Below, in pieces: positions 25,264 to 34,860 of a DNA stretch of 55,041 nt. Position numbers and translations under genes: made by a program. The notes under the pieces are model-generated. The model had not been told where the DNA came from, ran no database searches, and saw nothing but the letters and a program-made list of their open reading frames with translations. This DNA comes from Caballeronia arvi (GTDB taxonomy: Bacteria > Pseudomonadota > Gammaproteobacteria > Burkholderiales > Burkholderiaceae): contig NZ_FCOM02000053.1 of assembly GCF_001544695.2 (NCBI RefSeq), positions 1 to 55,041 of the forward strand, written 5' to 3'. Within the stretch, counting starts at the first letter, position 1. Each line of letters opens with the position of its first letter.

Positions 25264-26896
25264 TCCGCAACGCGTGCCGCGCGGCAAACACGGCCGTGCG
25301 CCGGATGTCTTTCATCATGGCGCGTGGCTGCCGATGCGCGAGTACGAAGAAAGCGATGCGGTCGATTTCGCGATCGTCGGCACGGGCGCGGGCGGCGGCA
25401 CGCTCGCATGCCGTCTCGCGGAGAAAGGCTTTCGCGTCGTCGCGTTCGATGCGGGCGCGTGGTGGCGTCCGCTCGAAGAGTTCGCATCGGACGAGACGCA
25501 TCAATCGAAACTCTTCTGGACCGACGAGCGCATCTGCGACGGCGACGATCCGCTCAAGCTCGGCAACAACAACAGCGGCAAGGCCGTGGGCGGCAGCACC
25601 GTGCACTTCGCAATGGTGTCGCTGCGCTTTCGACCCGAATGGTTCAAATCGCGCACGCTGCTCGGCTATGGCGCGGACTGGCCGCTCGACTGGCGCGAGA
25701 TGTGGCGCTACTACGGCGAAGTCGAGAACGCGCTGAAGATTTCGGGTCCGGTCACGTATCCGTGGGGACCAAAGCGCCCGCGTTATCCGTATCGGCCGCA
25801 TGAACTGAACGCGGCGGCGCTGGTGCTCGCGCGCGGTTGCGAAGCGCTCGGCATCGACTGGACGCCGACGCCGCTCGCGACCGTCTCCGCGCCGCGCGGC
25901 GAGGCGCATCCGTGCGTGTATCGCGGTTTCTGCGTGTCGGGCTGTGCGACCAATGCGAAGCAAAGCGCGCTCGTCACGTGGATACCGCGTGCGGTGCGCG
26001 CGGGCGCGGAAATTCGCGATCTCGCGATGGTCGGCCGCATCGTCATCGGCGACGATGGCCGCGCGCAAGGCGTCGAATACTTTCGCGAGGGACGCTGGCG
26101 CTTTCAGCGCGCGCGCCATGTCGTGGTCGCGGGCTATGCGATCGAAACGCCGCGCCTGTTGCTGATGTCCGCGACGGACCGTTATCCCGATGGACTCGCG
26201 AACAGCTCCGGCCTCGTCGGCAAGAATCTGATGGTGCAGCTGAATCAGGCCGTGTGGGGCACGATGGATGAAGAAGTGCGCTGGTACAAGGGACCGCCAT
26301 CGCTCTCGATGACCGAGCACTGGAACTACGAAGACAAGGGCAAGGACTTCTTCGGCGGCTATTGCTACATGAGCCAGGGGCCGCTGCCCGTCGCGTGGGC
26401 CGCCGTGCAGAACGGGCGCGGGCTATGGGGACAGGCGCTCGTCGATGAAATGCGCAAGTACAACCATCAGGCGGGTTTGAAGATCGTCGGCGAGGCGATG
26501 CCGCAGGAGCGCAATCGCGTGACGCTCGCCAACGAGAAGGACCAGTACGGCTTGCCCGTCGCGCGCGTCACGTATTCGCTGTGCGACAACGACAGGCGCC
26601 TCGTCAGGCATTCGCTCGATCACATGAGCATGGCGCTCGATGCAGCCGGCGCGCACGACGTATGGCGTCAGGACGACGACACGTGCCACCTGAACGGCAC
26701 CGCGCGCATGGGCGACGATCCCGCGACGAGCGTCGTGAATGCCGATTGCCGAAGCTGGGACATCGACAATTTATGGATCTGCGACGGCTCCGTGTTTCCG
26801 ACGGTAGGCGGCGTGAATCCGTCGCTCACGATTCAGGCGATCGCGCTGCGCACGGCGGACCGCATCGAAACGCTCGCGGCACGAGGGGAGTTATAG
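25253..26896 (+). CDS. GMC-family flavoprotein dehydrogenase (gluconate-dehydrogenase type large subunit)
   Basis: A 547-residue FAD enzyme. The dinucleotide-binding GTGAGGG motif is at residues 43-49, the GMC signature NNNSGKAVGGSTVHF comes about 70 residues later, and the C-terminal HLNGTARMGDD carries the catalytic His. It oxidises a sugar, sugar acid or alcohol and passes electrons on, but no cytochrome subunit is next to it. The GTG start (25253) has AAGGAG 7 nt upstream and overlaps the preceding gene. No signal peptide is visible. Confidence 0.88.
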   Translation: MSDDPQRVPRGKHGRAPDVFHHGAWLPMREYEESDAVDFAIVGTGAGGGTLACRLAEKGFRVVAFDAGAWWRPLEEFASDETHQSKLFWTDERICDGDDPLKLGNNNSGKAVGGSTVHFAMVSLRFRPEWFKSRTLLGYGADWPLDWREMWRYYGEVENALKISGPVTYPWGPKRPRYPYRPHELNAAALVLARGCEALGIDWTPTPLATVSAPRGEAHPCVYRGFCVSGCATNAKQSALVTWIPRAVRAGAEIRDLAMVGRIVIGDDGRAQGVEYFREGRWRFQRARHVVVAGYAIETPRLLLMSATDRYPDGLANSSGLVGKNLMVQLNQAVWGTMDEEVRWYKGPPSLSMTEHWNYEDKGKDFFGGYCYMSQGPLPVAWAAVQNGRGLWGQALVDEMRKYNHQAGLKIVGEAMPQERNRVTLANEKDQYGLPVARVTYSLCDNDRRLVRHSLDHMSMALDAAGAHDVWRQDDDTCHLNGTARMGDDPATSVVNADCRSWDIDNLWICDGSVFPTVGGVNPSLTIQAIALRTADRIETLAARGEL

Positions 26897-26898
26897 CG

Positions 26899-27891
26899 AT
26901 GAGAAAGCCGAAGGTTGCGGTGATCACGGGCGCGAGCGCGGGCGTGGGCCGCGCGACGGCGCTCGAATTCGCGCGGCGCGGCGTGGATGTCGCGATGATC
27001 GCGCGCGATGCAGAAGCGCTCGAACACGCAGCCGCCGACGTACGCGCGCATGGCGTGCGCGCGTTGCCCATCGCGCTCGATGTCAGCGCGGCCGGCGCGC
27101 TCGACGATGCCGCCGCGCGCGTCGAAGCCACGCTCGGTCCCATCGACGTATGGATCAACAACGCGATGGTCACGGCCTTCGCCCCGCTCTCCTCGATGTC
27201 GGAGGACGAATTCAGGCGCATCACGGACGTCACGTATCTCGGCTTCGTGTGGGGCACGATGGCCGCGCTCAAGCGCATGACGCCGCGCAATCGCGGCGTC
27301 ATCGTGCAGGTCGGCTCGGCGCTCGCCTATCGTTCGATTCCGCTGCAATCGGCGTATTGCGGCGCGAAACACGCGATACGCGGCTTCACGGATTCATTGC
27401 GCTGTGAGCTGCATCACGCGCGCAGCCGCATTCATCTGACGATGGTGCAGATGCCCGCCTTGAACACGCCGCAATTCGACTGGGCCAGGAACGCGATGCC
27501 GCACGCGCCGCGCCCTGTCGCGCCGATCTACGAGCCCGAGGTCGCGGCACGCGCGATATGGTGGGCGGCGACGCATCGGCGGCGCGAGTTGTGGGTGGGC
27601 ATGTCGTCGGTGAAGGCGATCGTCGCTAATGCCATCGCACCCGGATTGCTCGATGCTTATCTCGGCCGCAACGGTTATCAGGCGCAACAGGACGCGACGC
27701 TGCCCAACGACGGCAGGGCCGGCAATCTATGGGAGCCCGTGAGCGCGCTGCATCGCGTGCATGGCCGCTTCGAGAGCGAAGCGAAGCGCACGAGTGCGTC
27801 GTTCTGGGTGGATGCGCATCGCGGGGTGTTGCTGGGCGCGGCGCTCGCGCTCGGCGCATGTATTGCGCGCGGCGTGCGCCGGCGCGCTTAG
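26899..27891 (+). CDS. Short-chain dehydrogenase/reductase with C-terminal membrane anchor
   Basis: A 330-residue SDR, longer than the usual 250. It has the NAD(P)-binding GASAGVG (11-17), catalytic Ser140, Tyr153 and Lys157 (YCGAK), and a C-terminal hydrophobic helix (GVLLGAALALGACIARGV) that would tie it to the membrane. It lies 2 bp after the GMC stop and 2 bp before the GH15 start. Substrate unknown; it probably handles the product of the flavoprotein or a related carbonyl. Confidence 0.86.
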   Translation: MRKPKVAVITGASAGVGRATALEFARRGVDVAMIARDAEALEHAAADVRAHGVRALPIALDVSAAGALDDAAARVEATLGPIDVWINNAMVTAFAPLSSMSEDEFRRITDVTYLGFVWGTMAALKRMTPRNRGVIVQVGSALAYRSIPLQSAYCGAKHAIRGFTDSLRCELHHARSRIHLTMVQMPALNTPQFDWARNAMPHAPRPVAPIYEPEVAARAIWWAATHRRRELWVGMSSVKAIVANAIAPGLLDAYLGRNGYQAQQDATLPNDGRAGNLWEPVSALHRVHGRFESEAKRTSASFWVDAHRGVLLGAALALGACIARGVRRRA

Positions 27892-27893
27892 AC

Positions 27894-29666
27894 ATGACGG
27901 CGCGCATCGAAGACTACGCGCTGCTCGGCGATGGCCAGGCAGCCGCGCTCGTCGCGAAAGACGGATCGATCGACTGGCTCTGCTGGCCTGCGTTCGAAGC
28001 GCCACCGTGTTTCGCCGCGCTGCTCGGCGATGCATCGAACGGGTACTGGCGCATCGCGCCCGACGAAGCCGTGCTGAAGGCGACGCGCCGCTATATCGCC
28101 GCGTCGCTCGTGCTCGAAACGACCATCCACACCGCGCGCGGCGTGATCGAATTGACGGATTGCCTCGCATGGGGCGACACGCCCGCGCGTCTCATGCGCA
28201 GCGTGCGCTGCGTATCCGGACGCGTGGCGTTGACGAGCGAATTGTCGATACGTCTCGATCACGGCCGCACGCGTGCGTGGCTGCGCACGTTCGATCGACG
28301 CATCGCGGCGATCGGCGGTTCGCGCGCCTTATGGTTCGATGCGCCGTGCGCGCCCGAGTGCGACGCGGGCATCGTGCGCAATCGCATCGAATTGTCGGCG
28401 GGCGAAATGCGGGACTTCGTGCTGACCTGCTGCCGTTCTTACGACCCGCCGCCCGTCATGGCGGATGTGCGCGCGTCGCTCGATGTCACCTTGCAACGAT
28501 GGGCGCACTGGAGCGCGCGGCTCGATCCCGTCGAGGAGCGCTATGCGGAGCCGATACGCCACTCGCTCGCCGTGCTGAAGGGTTTGACCAACCGGCTGAC
28601 GGGCGGCATCGCGGCAGCCGCGACAAGCTCGCTGCCCGAACGCATCGGCGGCGAGCTCAACTGGGACTATCGTTATTGCTGGCTGCGCGACGCGAGCTTC
28701 ACCATGCTCGCGCTCGCCGGAACCGGTTTGCGGCCCGAAGCGCAGGCATGGCGCGACTGGCTGCTGCGCGCGCTCGCGGGCGACCCCGGGCGCACGCAGA
28801 CCATCTACACGACGGAGGGCGACGCGCATATCGTCGAATGGGAATGCCCGTGGCTGGGCGGTTACGAATCGTCGCGGCCGGTGCGCTTCGGCAACGCGGC
28901 CGTGAAGCAGTCGCAGCACGACATCTTCGGCGAGATCATCGACGCGCTATTCGTTTCGCGCTGCCACGGCATGCCGCCCGACGACGACATCTGGCTGCTC
29001 GAACGCCGTCTCATCGAGCATGTGCGGCGCATCTGGATGCAGCCGGACAACGGGCTATGGGAATCACGCGGCAAGCCCGTGCACCACACGTTATCGAAAG
29101 TGATGGCGTGGCTCGCACTCGATCGCGGTATCACGAGCGCGAAGCGCTTCGGCCACGACGCGCCCATCGACGACTGGCAGCGCGACGCCGATGCGATCCG
29201 GCAAAGCGTATTGACGCACGGCTTTCATCGCGATGTGAACGCGTTCACGCAGTCCTATGGCAGCGATCGCCTCGATGCCAGCCTTCTGCTGCTGCCGATG
29301 CGCGGCTTCCTGCCTGCCGACGATCCGCGTATCGTCGCGACCGTCGACGCCATCGAACGTCATCTGATGCACGACGGTCTCGTGTTCCGCTTTCTCGACG
29401 CGCGCGGCGCGCGGCCCGAAGGCGCGTTCATCGCGTGTAGCTGCTGGCTCGCGCAGGTGATGAAGATGCAAGGACGAGAACACGAAGCGCGTGCGCTGTT
29501 CGAGCGCGTGCTGTCGCTGCGAAACGATGTTGGCCTGCTGGCCGAAGAGTTCGACACGAAGCGGCAACGTCAATGCGGAAACTTCCCGCAAGTGTTTTCG
29601 CATGTCGCGCTCATCAACACGGCCTCCTTCTTCGATGATGAAGCGCACTCGCTTCATGCGCTGTGA
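27894..29666 (+). CDS. Glycoside hydrolase family 15 enzyme (glucoamylase/trehalase-like)
   Basis: A 590-residue cytosolic protein. An N-terminal beta-sandwich (IEDYALLGDGQAAALVAKDG, SIDWLCWP) is followed by an (alpha/alpha)6 barrel with the GH15 signature NWDYRYCWLRDASFTMLA. The family includes glucoamylases, glucodextranases and trehalases that release glucose. No signal peptide is seen, so the substrate is probably an internal oligosaccharide such as trehalose. It is the last gene of the operon, 2 bp after the SDR stop. Confidence 0.88.
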   Translation: MTARIEDYALLGDGQAAALVAKDGSIDWLCWPAFEAPPCFAALLGDASNGYWRIAPDEAVLKATRRYIAASLVLETTIHTARGVIELTDCLAWGDTPARLMRSVRCVSGRVALTSELSIRLDHGRTRAWLRTFDRRIAAIGGSRALWFDAPCAPECDAGIVRNRIELSAGEMRDFVLTCCRSYDPPPVMADVRASLDVTLQRWAHWSARLDPVEERYAEPIRHSLAVLKGLTNRLTGGIAAAATSSLPERIGGELNWDYRYCWLRDASFTMLALAGTGLRPEAQAWRDWLLRALAGDPGRTQTIYTTEGDAHIVEWECPWLGGYESSRPVRFGNAAVKQSQHDIFGEIIDALFVSRCHGMPPDDDIWLLERRLIEHVRRIWMQPDNGLWESRGKPVHHTLSKVMAWLALDRGITSAKRFGHDAPIDDWQRDADAIRQSVLTHGFHRDVNAFTQSYGSDRLDASLLLLPMRGFLPADDPRIVATVDAIERHLMHDGLVFRFLDARGARPEGAFIACSCWLAQVMKMQGREHEARALFERVLSLRNDVGLLAEEFDTKRQRQCGNFPQVFSHVALINTASFFDDEAHSLHAL

Positions 29667-29682
29667 TCGTGCGCCGGTCTCG

Positions 29683-30576
29683 TCATGTCGAGGTATCACC
29701 CTGAAGCAGAAACGGACGGATCGCGTGCGCGAAGCCATGCGTGTGCGTGCCGCCGTCGATGGTCAGCAGCGCGCCGTTCGGCACGCGCGCCGCCACTTCA
29801 GTCGCCCACGCGAGCGGCGCGACCGGACCGCGCGAGCCCGCGACGACGAGCGTCGGCGCCGCGATGCGCGACAGCTTGCGTTCGATGCGATCGCGCATGA
29901 GCGCGCGCATCGTCATGATGGCGCGCACGATGCCCGCCTTTGCATAATCGATACGCCCGATCGCCGCCGACGAACGCGCCTGCTCCAGCCGCCCGTTGTG
30001 CCAGTCGCGATGAACCTGCGTGAGGAGCCAGCGCGCATTGCGATCAACGGTCGGGCTTTGCAGCACGAGCCGGTCGACGGCTTCGGGATAGCGCGCGGCG
30101 AAATCGGCGAGGATCTGACAGCCGAACGAATTGCCGACGAACATCGCACGCTCGATGCCGCGCGCGCCGAGCCACAGGCGCAGCGCATCGGCGAGCTCGG
30201 GCACCGAAAGCGTGCGGCCGTGCAGCGCGCTTTCGCCGAAGCCGGGAAGATCGGGCGCGTGCACGTCGAAGTCATCGCGCAACGCGAGCGCCAGCGGCTC
30301 CATGTAGCGGCTCGATATCACGAGGCCATGCACGAGCACGACCGGCAGGCGCTTCGCATGGCCGTCCGCGCATGCCGCGCGACGCGAGAACATGCGATAC
30401 GGCCCGGCCTGCGTGTAGCGCACGGTGATGCCTGCGCGCGCGCTTTCATCGCTCAATGCGGGCGTGCGCTTCAGACGCACCCATTCGACAGCGGCCCACG
30501 CCGCGAGCGCGCACGCGCCGACGCCGGCGACGATGCGCCACGATGGCCGCGCGGCTCTCACGCGAAGTCGATTCAT
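29683..30576 (-). CDS. Membrane-anchored alpha/beta hydrolase
   Basis: A 297-residue protein. A single N-terminal helix (about residues 15-32) is followed by an alpha/beta hydrolase fold: oxyanion HG at 83-84, the nucleophile Ser150 in GNSFG, and a C-terminal His in GGTHTHGFAH. It probably hydrolyses an ester or lactone; the oxidative operon it faces could produce a sugar lactone, but that is inference. GGAGG lies about 9 nt before the ATG. It is convergent with the GH15 gene, 16 bp away. Confidence 0.84.
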   Translation of the reverse strand: MNRLRVRAARPSWRIVAGVGACALAAWAAVEWVRLKRTPALSDESARAGITVRYTQAGPYRMFSRRAACADGHAKRLPVVLVHGLVISSRYMEPLALALRDDFDVHAPDLPGFGESALHGRTLSVPELADALRLWLGARGIERAMFVGNSFGCQILADFAARYPEAVDRLVLQSPTVDRNARWLLTQVHRDWHNGRLEQARSSAAIGRIDYAKAGIVRAIMTMRALMRDRIERKLSRIAAPTLVVAGSRGPVAPLAWATEVAARVPNGALLTIDGGTHTHGFAHAIRPFLLQGDTST

Positions 30577-30646
30577 GCGGACTGCCTCCCGTCCCGTTCG
30601 ATGCGAGGTCCAGCATAAACGCGCTCAGCAATAAATGCGCCCCGCT

Positions 30647-32410
30647 TCACTTGTCTTCCCAGTCGCGCCACTGCACATCGTCGTGCGCCGCGAGATAGCC
30701 GTTGACCGCCTCGCCGATGGTGGGAAACAAACGCGCTTCGCCGATCGTCTGCAGCACGCCGTAGCGCCTCAGATTGTCTTTCACCGGCCCTTTCAACTCG
30801 GCGAAGCACAGCGCAATGTCGCGCTCGGCGAGCTCCTTGTGCAATCGCTCCAGCACTTCGACGGCGGTGAGATCGATGTCCGTCACGGGCTCGGCGGCGA
30901 TCACGGTCCAGCGCACGATATCGTCGGCATCATCGATTGCGCGCAGCACGTGCTCGCGAAAAATCTCCGCGTTGGCGAAGAAAAGCGGCGCGTCCCAGCG
31001 AAACAGCACGAGGCCGGGCACGCGCCGCGCCTCGGGATGACGCGATACATCGTGGTAACCCTTGCGCCCGTCGATGCGCCCGAGCACTGCGTCATAAGGC
31101 CGCCACGCACGCCATAGAAACGACAGCACGGCCAGCAGCAGCGCGAGCGCAATGCCGTTGACGACGCCCAGCAACGCGACGCCGGCAAAGCACGCGAGCG
31201 CCTGCACGAACTCGCTCTTGCGCAGCCGATACAGCCGCATCACGCCGCGCACTTCGAGCATCGAAAGACATGCGGCGATCACGACCGCGGCCAGCGCCGC
31301 TTGCGGGGTGCTGGCCAGCGCATTCGGCGCGACGACGAGCAAGGCCGCGACGACGAGTGCGGCAAACACGCCCGTCAATTGCGTCTTCGCGCCCGCAGCT
31401 TCGGCCACGGGTGTGCGCGAGCCGCTGGCGCTCACGGCGAAGCCCTGAAACAGACCCGCCGCGATATTCGACAAGCCGAGCGCGACGCATTCCTGATTGC
31501 GGTCGACGGTTTCCTTCGTGCGCATCTCGTAGGTGCGGGACAGCACCACGACATCCGTGAACGAGACGAGCGCGATCGCCGCCGCGGCGCCCGCGAGCTG
31601 CCACCATTGGTCGAGCGGCATCAGCGGAAATTCGAATGAAGGAAGCCCACGCGGCACGTTGCCCACGGTCGCGACGTCCGCGCGCTTGCCGAGGTCCATC
31701 GCCTTTACGAGCGCCGTCGCCACGCCAACCGCGATCAGCACGCCGGGCACTTTCGGCCAGAAGCGCTTGACGAGCAGGATCGACACGAGCGCGCCGATGC
31801 CGATGGCGAACGCCGTCAGGTTCACTTTCGATGCGGCGAGGCCATCGATCAGATCGTTCACCTGCGCGATGAACGATTCGCCCTTGCCCTTGAAGCCGAG
31901 CAGCTTCGGCATCTGTCCGACGATGATCGTCAGGATGATGCCGTTCAGGAAGCCGTATCGAATGGGCAGCGACAGCAATTCGCTGACGAAGCCGAGCTTA
32001 AGCAATCCGACGACGAGGCAGATCGCGCCCGCCAGCACAGCGAGCGCACTGGCCGCGATGAGCGCGCGATCCGGGTCGCCCTGACTCAGCGACACGATGC
32101 TCGCGGCGATGAGCGCGACCAGCGCCGAATCCGGACCGACGACGAGCAGGCGGCTCGGGCCGAAGACCGCATAGGCGAGCATCGCGGCGAAGGACGCATA
32201 CAGGCCGTGCACTGCGGGAAGCCCCGCCGCTTCGGCGTAGGCCATTCCCGCCGGGACCAGCACGGCACTCACGGAAATTCCCGCGACGAAATCGTGGAAG
32301 AGCCAGCGCGCCTCGTAGGCGCGCAACGCGGCGAAGCCGGGGAACCAGCGAAGCGGATTCATCGCACTTCTTTGTGCGCCGTGCCCGCGGTGCCCGGCTT
32401 TCGTGTTCAT
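30647..32410 (-). CDS. SulP-family anion transporter with STAS domain
   Basis: A 587-residue inner-membrane protein. Residues about 15-430 hold 10-12 helices with the SulP signature (VLVPAGMAYAEAAGLPAVHG and LYASFAAMLAYAVFG). The last 130 residues form a STAS domain (VLFRWDAPLFFANAEIFREH and VTDIDLTAVEVLERL). It may carry sulfate, bicarbonate or a dicarboxylate. The ATG at 32410 has GAGAGG 6 nt upstream, which is better supported than the earlier in-frame ATG at 32524. It is divergent from the ParB-like gene. Confidence 0.9.
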   Translation of the reverse strand: MNTKAGHRGHGAQRSAMNPLRWFPGFAALRAYEARWLFHDFVAGISVSAVLVPAGMAYAEAAGLPAVHGLYASFAAMLAYAVFGPSRLLVVGPDSALVALIAASIVSLSQGDPDRALIAASALAVLAGAICLVVGLLKLGFVSELLSLPIRYGFLNGIILTIIVGQMPKLLGFKGKGESFIAQVNDLIDGLAASKVNLTAFAIGIGALVSILLVKRFWPKVPGVLIAVGVATALVKAMDLGKRADVATVGNVPRGLPSFEFPLMPLDQWWQLAGAAAAIALVSFTDVVVLSRTYEMRTKETVDRNQECVALGLSNIAAGLFQGFAVSASGSRTPVAEAAGAKTQLTGVFAALVVAALLVVAPNALASTPQAALAAVVIAACLSMLEVRGVMRLYRLRKSEFVQALACFAGVALLGVVNGIALALLLAVLSFLWRAWRPYDAVLGRIDGRKGYHDVSRHPEARRVPGLVLFRWDAPLFFANAEIFREHVLRAIDDADDIVRWTVIAAEPVTDIDLTAVEVLERLHKELAERDIALCFAELKGPVKDNLRRYGVLQTIGEARLFPTIGEAVNGYLAAHDDVQWRDWEDK

Positions 32411-32507
32411 CGTTCGCCTCTCTCTTCTGCGGGAAGCAAGCGCGGTTCCAGACCGGGAACACGGTATGCCTGCGCGCTCGATGCATCGCTTCTCAGGGGC
32501 CCGCGTC

Positions 32508-33092
32508 ATGAATACGCTGCGCATCGATCGCTTGCATCCGACGCAGATGACGCACGGCGAGCGTCAGATCCGCCAGAAGGCCGACGCGTATCGCGCGCTG
32601 AGCGCGCATGACCTGAACATGGCGATCGCGGAGAAACCCATCGCCGTGGTGCTCGGGCCGGGCGGCGAGCCGTACGTGATCGATCATCATCATGTCACGT
32701 GCGCGCTCGAGCGCATCGGTGTGAAGGATGTGCCGTTTGTCCTGGTCAGAGATTGGACTTCGCTGTCGCAGCCTGAGTTCTGGCTGACGCTGGAAAACAA
32801 CGCGTGGGTTTATCCCTACGATGCGGACGGACACCGCATCGCGTTCAAGGATATGCCGGTGCGCATGGGGGATGCGGTGAACGATGAGTTCCGCAGTCTC
32901 GCGGCCTTCGTGCGCGAGGCCGGCGGCTATGAAAAGACCGACACGCCGTTAGCGGATTTTCGCTGGGCCGACTTTTTTCGCGCGCATTTTTCGCGACCGA
33001 ACGACGATGCGGAATTCGACGCGCTCATCCAGCGTGCGAAGGAACTGGCCCGCAGCGATTCGGCTGCGGGCCTGCCTGGTTTCATCGGCTGA
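32508..33092 (+). CDS. ParB-like N-terminal domain protein (ParBc_2 type)
   Basis: A 194-residue soluble protein. Features include the start LRIDRLHPTQMTHGERQIRQK, PIAVVLGPGGEPYVIDHHHVTCAL near residues 44-68 and an aromatic C-terminal half (SLSQPEFWLTLENNAWVYPYD). This matches small ParB/Srx-fold proteins that lack the partition HTH and have no known role. It starts 97 bp from the divergent SulP start and ends 5 bp before the convergent glycosidase gene. Confidence 0.75.
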   Translation: MNTLRIDRLHPTQMTHGERQIRQKADAYRALSAHDLNMAIAEKPIAVVLGPGGEPYVIDHHHVTCALERIGVKDVPFVLVRDWTSLSQPEFWLTLENNAWVYPYDADGHRIAFKDMPVRMGDAVNDEFRSLAAFVREAGGYEKTDTPLADFRWADFFRAHFSRPNDDAEFDALIQRAKELARSDSAAGLPGFIG

Positions 33093-33097
33093 AACCG

Positions 33098-34339
33098 TCA
33101 GTGCGGATGCGTCGCGATGAAGTTCTTCACCGACGTATAGACCGGCTTCGGCGTCACGCCGTCGTTCAGCATGATGCCGTAGGGGCCTTCGCCGGTGGGC
33201 GGATCGTCATATAGCTGATAGACCTGGAGCGACTGGATGTTGTATTGCGGCGCGATCGCGAGCAGCGCGCCCATCATGTCGTTCGCCATGAATGTGCCCG
33301 CTTGGTCGGCCGTGCCGGGGAAGTTCGGACGCATGCCCACTTCGTTGATCCAGATCGGCTTGCCGAACGATTGCAGCGTGCCGATCACGTTGTAGCAGCC
33401 CGTTCCGCCGCACGCGTTGCGGATATCGCCCTGCTCCGAATACCAGTGCCATGCAGTGATATCCCACGTCACGACGGGATGCCCGCTCGTGCCGTCCGGC
33501 TGCGTGCCGTTCGCGAGCATCACGTCGAAGCCGTAATGCATCCACGTATTGCCGCCGATGATGATCTTGCCATCGGGATCGACCGACTTGATGCCCGCAA
33601 TCATCCCGCGAATGACGCCGCGCGCGATCTGGAAGCAGTCATTCTTGAAGTCGGTGCTGCGCACGCCGTCGACCCAGCCGTCGAGGCATGTCGGCGCGAG
33701 TTCATTGGTGACTTCGTACCACGCGTAGCGCTGCACATTGACGATCTGCTGCGCGAGCGTGTAACTGGCCTGATAAGCCGCGTTCTCATCGGGGAAATTG
33801 AGTGTCTGAAGGATCACGGGATAAACCGTCACGCCGGATTGAGCAAACTTCTGCGCGACGCTGGCCAGCTTCTTCGCCCCGTCTACATTGCTCACGTCAT
33901 TGCGATACAGCGTGACATTGAGGTCCTTCAGTTGCGCGAGCTGCTGATCGAGGCTCGTGGTCGTATAAGGGCCGGTCAGATTGACATGACCGTTCATGCC
34001 ATAAAAGATGCTGCCCGAAGGCGCGATCACCGACGTGGCGGCGTTGCTCGTGCTCGTCGATCCGCTGGCCGGCGCGGGGCTCGATGCGGCCACAGGCGCA
34101 GAGGCGCCGCTATCGGGCGTCGTCGTCGTGCCACTCGTGCTGCCGGAATCCGAAGGACTCGCCGAACTCGACTGTGAACCGCCCGTCGTGCTGGCGCCAT
34201 CGCTGCCACCGCCACCGCCGCATGCCGCGAGCATGAAGGCCGCTGCGAGCGCGGGCAAAACCGCTGTCCATCGTGCCGAAAACAAACGGCGAATCTTTGC
34301 AGGGCAGACGTTTAAAAAACGGGAATTGGTTTCGGTCAT
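33098..34339 (-). CDS. Lipoprotein with clan-A glycoside hydrolase domain
   Basis: A 413-residue lipoprotein. The lipobox LAAC puts the lipidated Cys at residue 40, followed by Gly and a Ser/Thr/Ala-rich linker to about residue 103. The remainder is a TIM barrel with the clan-A acid/base pair Asn212-Glu213 (EVTNELAP) and the nucleophile Glu333 (IWINEVG). It resembles GH5 or GH39 enzymes, and by analogy PslG, and would cut an exopolysaccharide at the envelope. The ATG has no strong ribosome site. It is divergent from the cox operon. Confidence 0.82.
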   Translation of the reverse strand: MTETNSRFLNVCPAKIRRLFSARWTAVLPALAAAFMLAACGGGGGSDGASTTGGSQSSSASPSDSGSTSGTTTTPDSGASAPVAASSPAPASGSTSTSNAATSVIAPSGSIFYGMNGHVNLTGPYTTTSLDQQLAQLKDLNVTLYRNDVSNVDGAKKLASVAQKFAQSGVTVYPVILQTLNFPDENAAYQASYTLAQQIVNVQRYAWYEVTNELAPTCLDGWVDGVRSTDFKNDCFQIARGVIRGMIAGIKSVDPDGKIIIGGNTWMHYGFDVMLANGTQPDGTSGHPVVTWDITAWHWYSEQGDIRNACGGTGCYNVIGTLQSFGKPIWINEVGMRPNFPGTADQAGTFMANDMMGALLAIAPQYNIQSLQVYQLYDDPPTGEGPYGIMLNDGVTPKPVYTSVKNFIATHPH

Positions 34340-34694
34340 GGCACGATCGGAAGATTGATTTCGATAACAGGCGTTCGATTAATTGTGCAAAGAGAAACGC
34401 CGATTATTGCGACGACACGCCATTGCGAATGAGCATGCAGCGCGGGCGATGACAACGCACGCAGCGCCGTTCGGTACGAGAGATGAAGGCGGCGACCCGA
34501 CTGGCCGATGCGCTAGATACGCGATGGCCCAGGCACGGCGCTCAGGACGAAAGAACCGCAGCGCAACGTTCGCACGAAGCGCGAAAAATAAATGAACGGA
34601 AGGAAGACATGGCCTCTGCGACGCAATGCGCGGACCACGAATACGTTAGTACATCATAACTTCGACGTACGCTTATGCAAGCCTTGCGGCCATC

Positions 34695-34722
34695 TTAACA
34701 AAAGAAGCTGTCGATTTATACC
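34695..34722 (+). promoter_or_regulatory. Probable sigma-70 promoter of the cox operon
   Basis: TTAACA (34695-34700), a 16-bp spacer and TATACC (34717-34722) match the -35 and -10 boxes at 5 of 6 and 4 of 6 positions. It lies about 140 bp before the subunit II start codon. Confidence 0.45.
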
Positions 34723-34753
34723 CTTCCATTCGACAGACAAAAGCAATTACCAA

Positions 34754-34767
34754 GGCGGCAAGCCGCC
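34754..34767. repeat. Short GC hairpin in the cox leader
   Basis: GGCGGC, AA, GCCGCC is a perfect 6-bp dyad with a minimal loop, downstream of the putative promoter. If transcribed it would form a stem in the 5' leader of the cox mRNA. It has no T-tract. Confidence 0.35.
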
Positions 34768-34860
34768 GTAAGGCGTTCGTTGGGAGCGCAGATTGCTATG
34801 CCTTAAACGGTCGTGCGCATCAAATCGATTCGTCCGAGTCCCACTAATCACCGGAGATGC

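Larger units (their letters stand above)
34340..34860. other. 521-bp intergenic region before the cox operon
   Basis: No convincing gene is present. It holds the promoter area of the lipoprotein (AT-rich, 34370-34400), a probable sigma-70 promoter for the cox operon, and a GC hairpin. It is more AT-rich than the surrounding coding DNA in the second half. A 16-codon reading frame from 34609 with a fair ribosome site is noted but not accepted. Confidence 0.7.

Noticed and set aside
34383..34595. A 70-residue plus-strand frame between the lipoprotein and cox genes
   Set aside because: Arg/Ala-rich composition, no ribosome site and no similarity I recognise.
34609..34659. A 16-codon reading frame with an AAGGAAG-type ribosome site in the cox leader
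   Set aside because: Too short to support by sequence alone and without a recognisable leader-peptide pattern; could be real only if Ribo-seq shows it.
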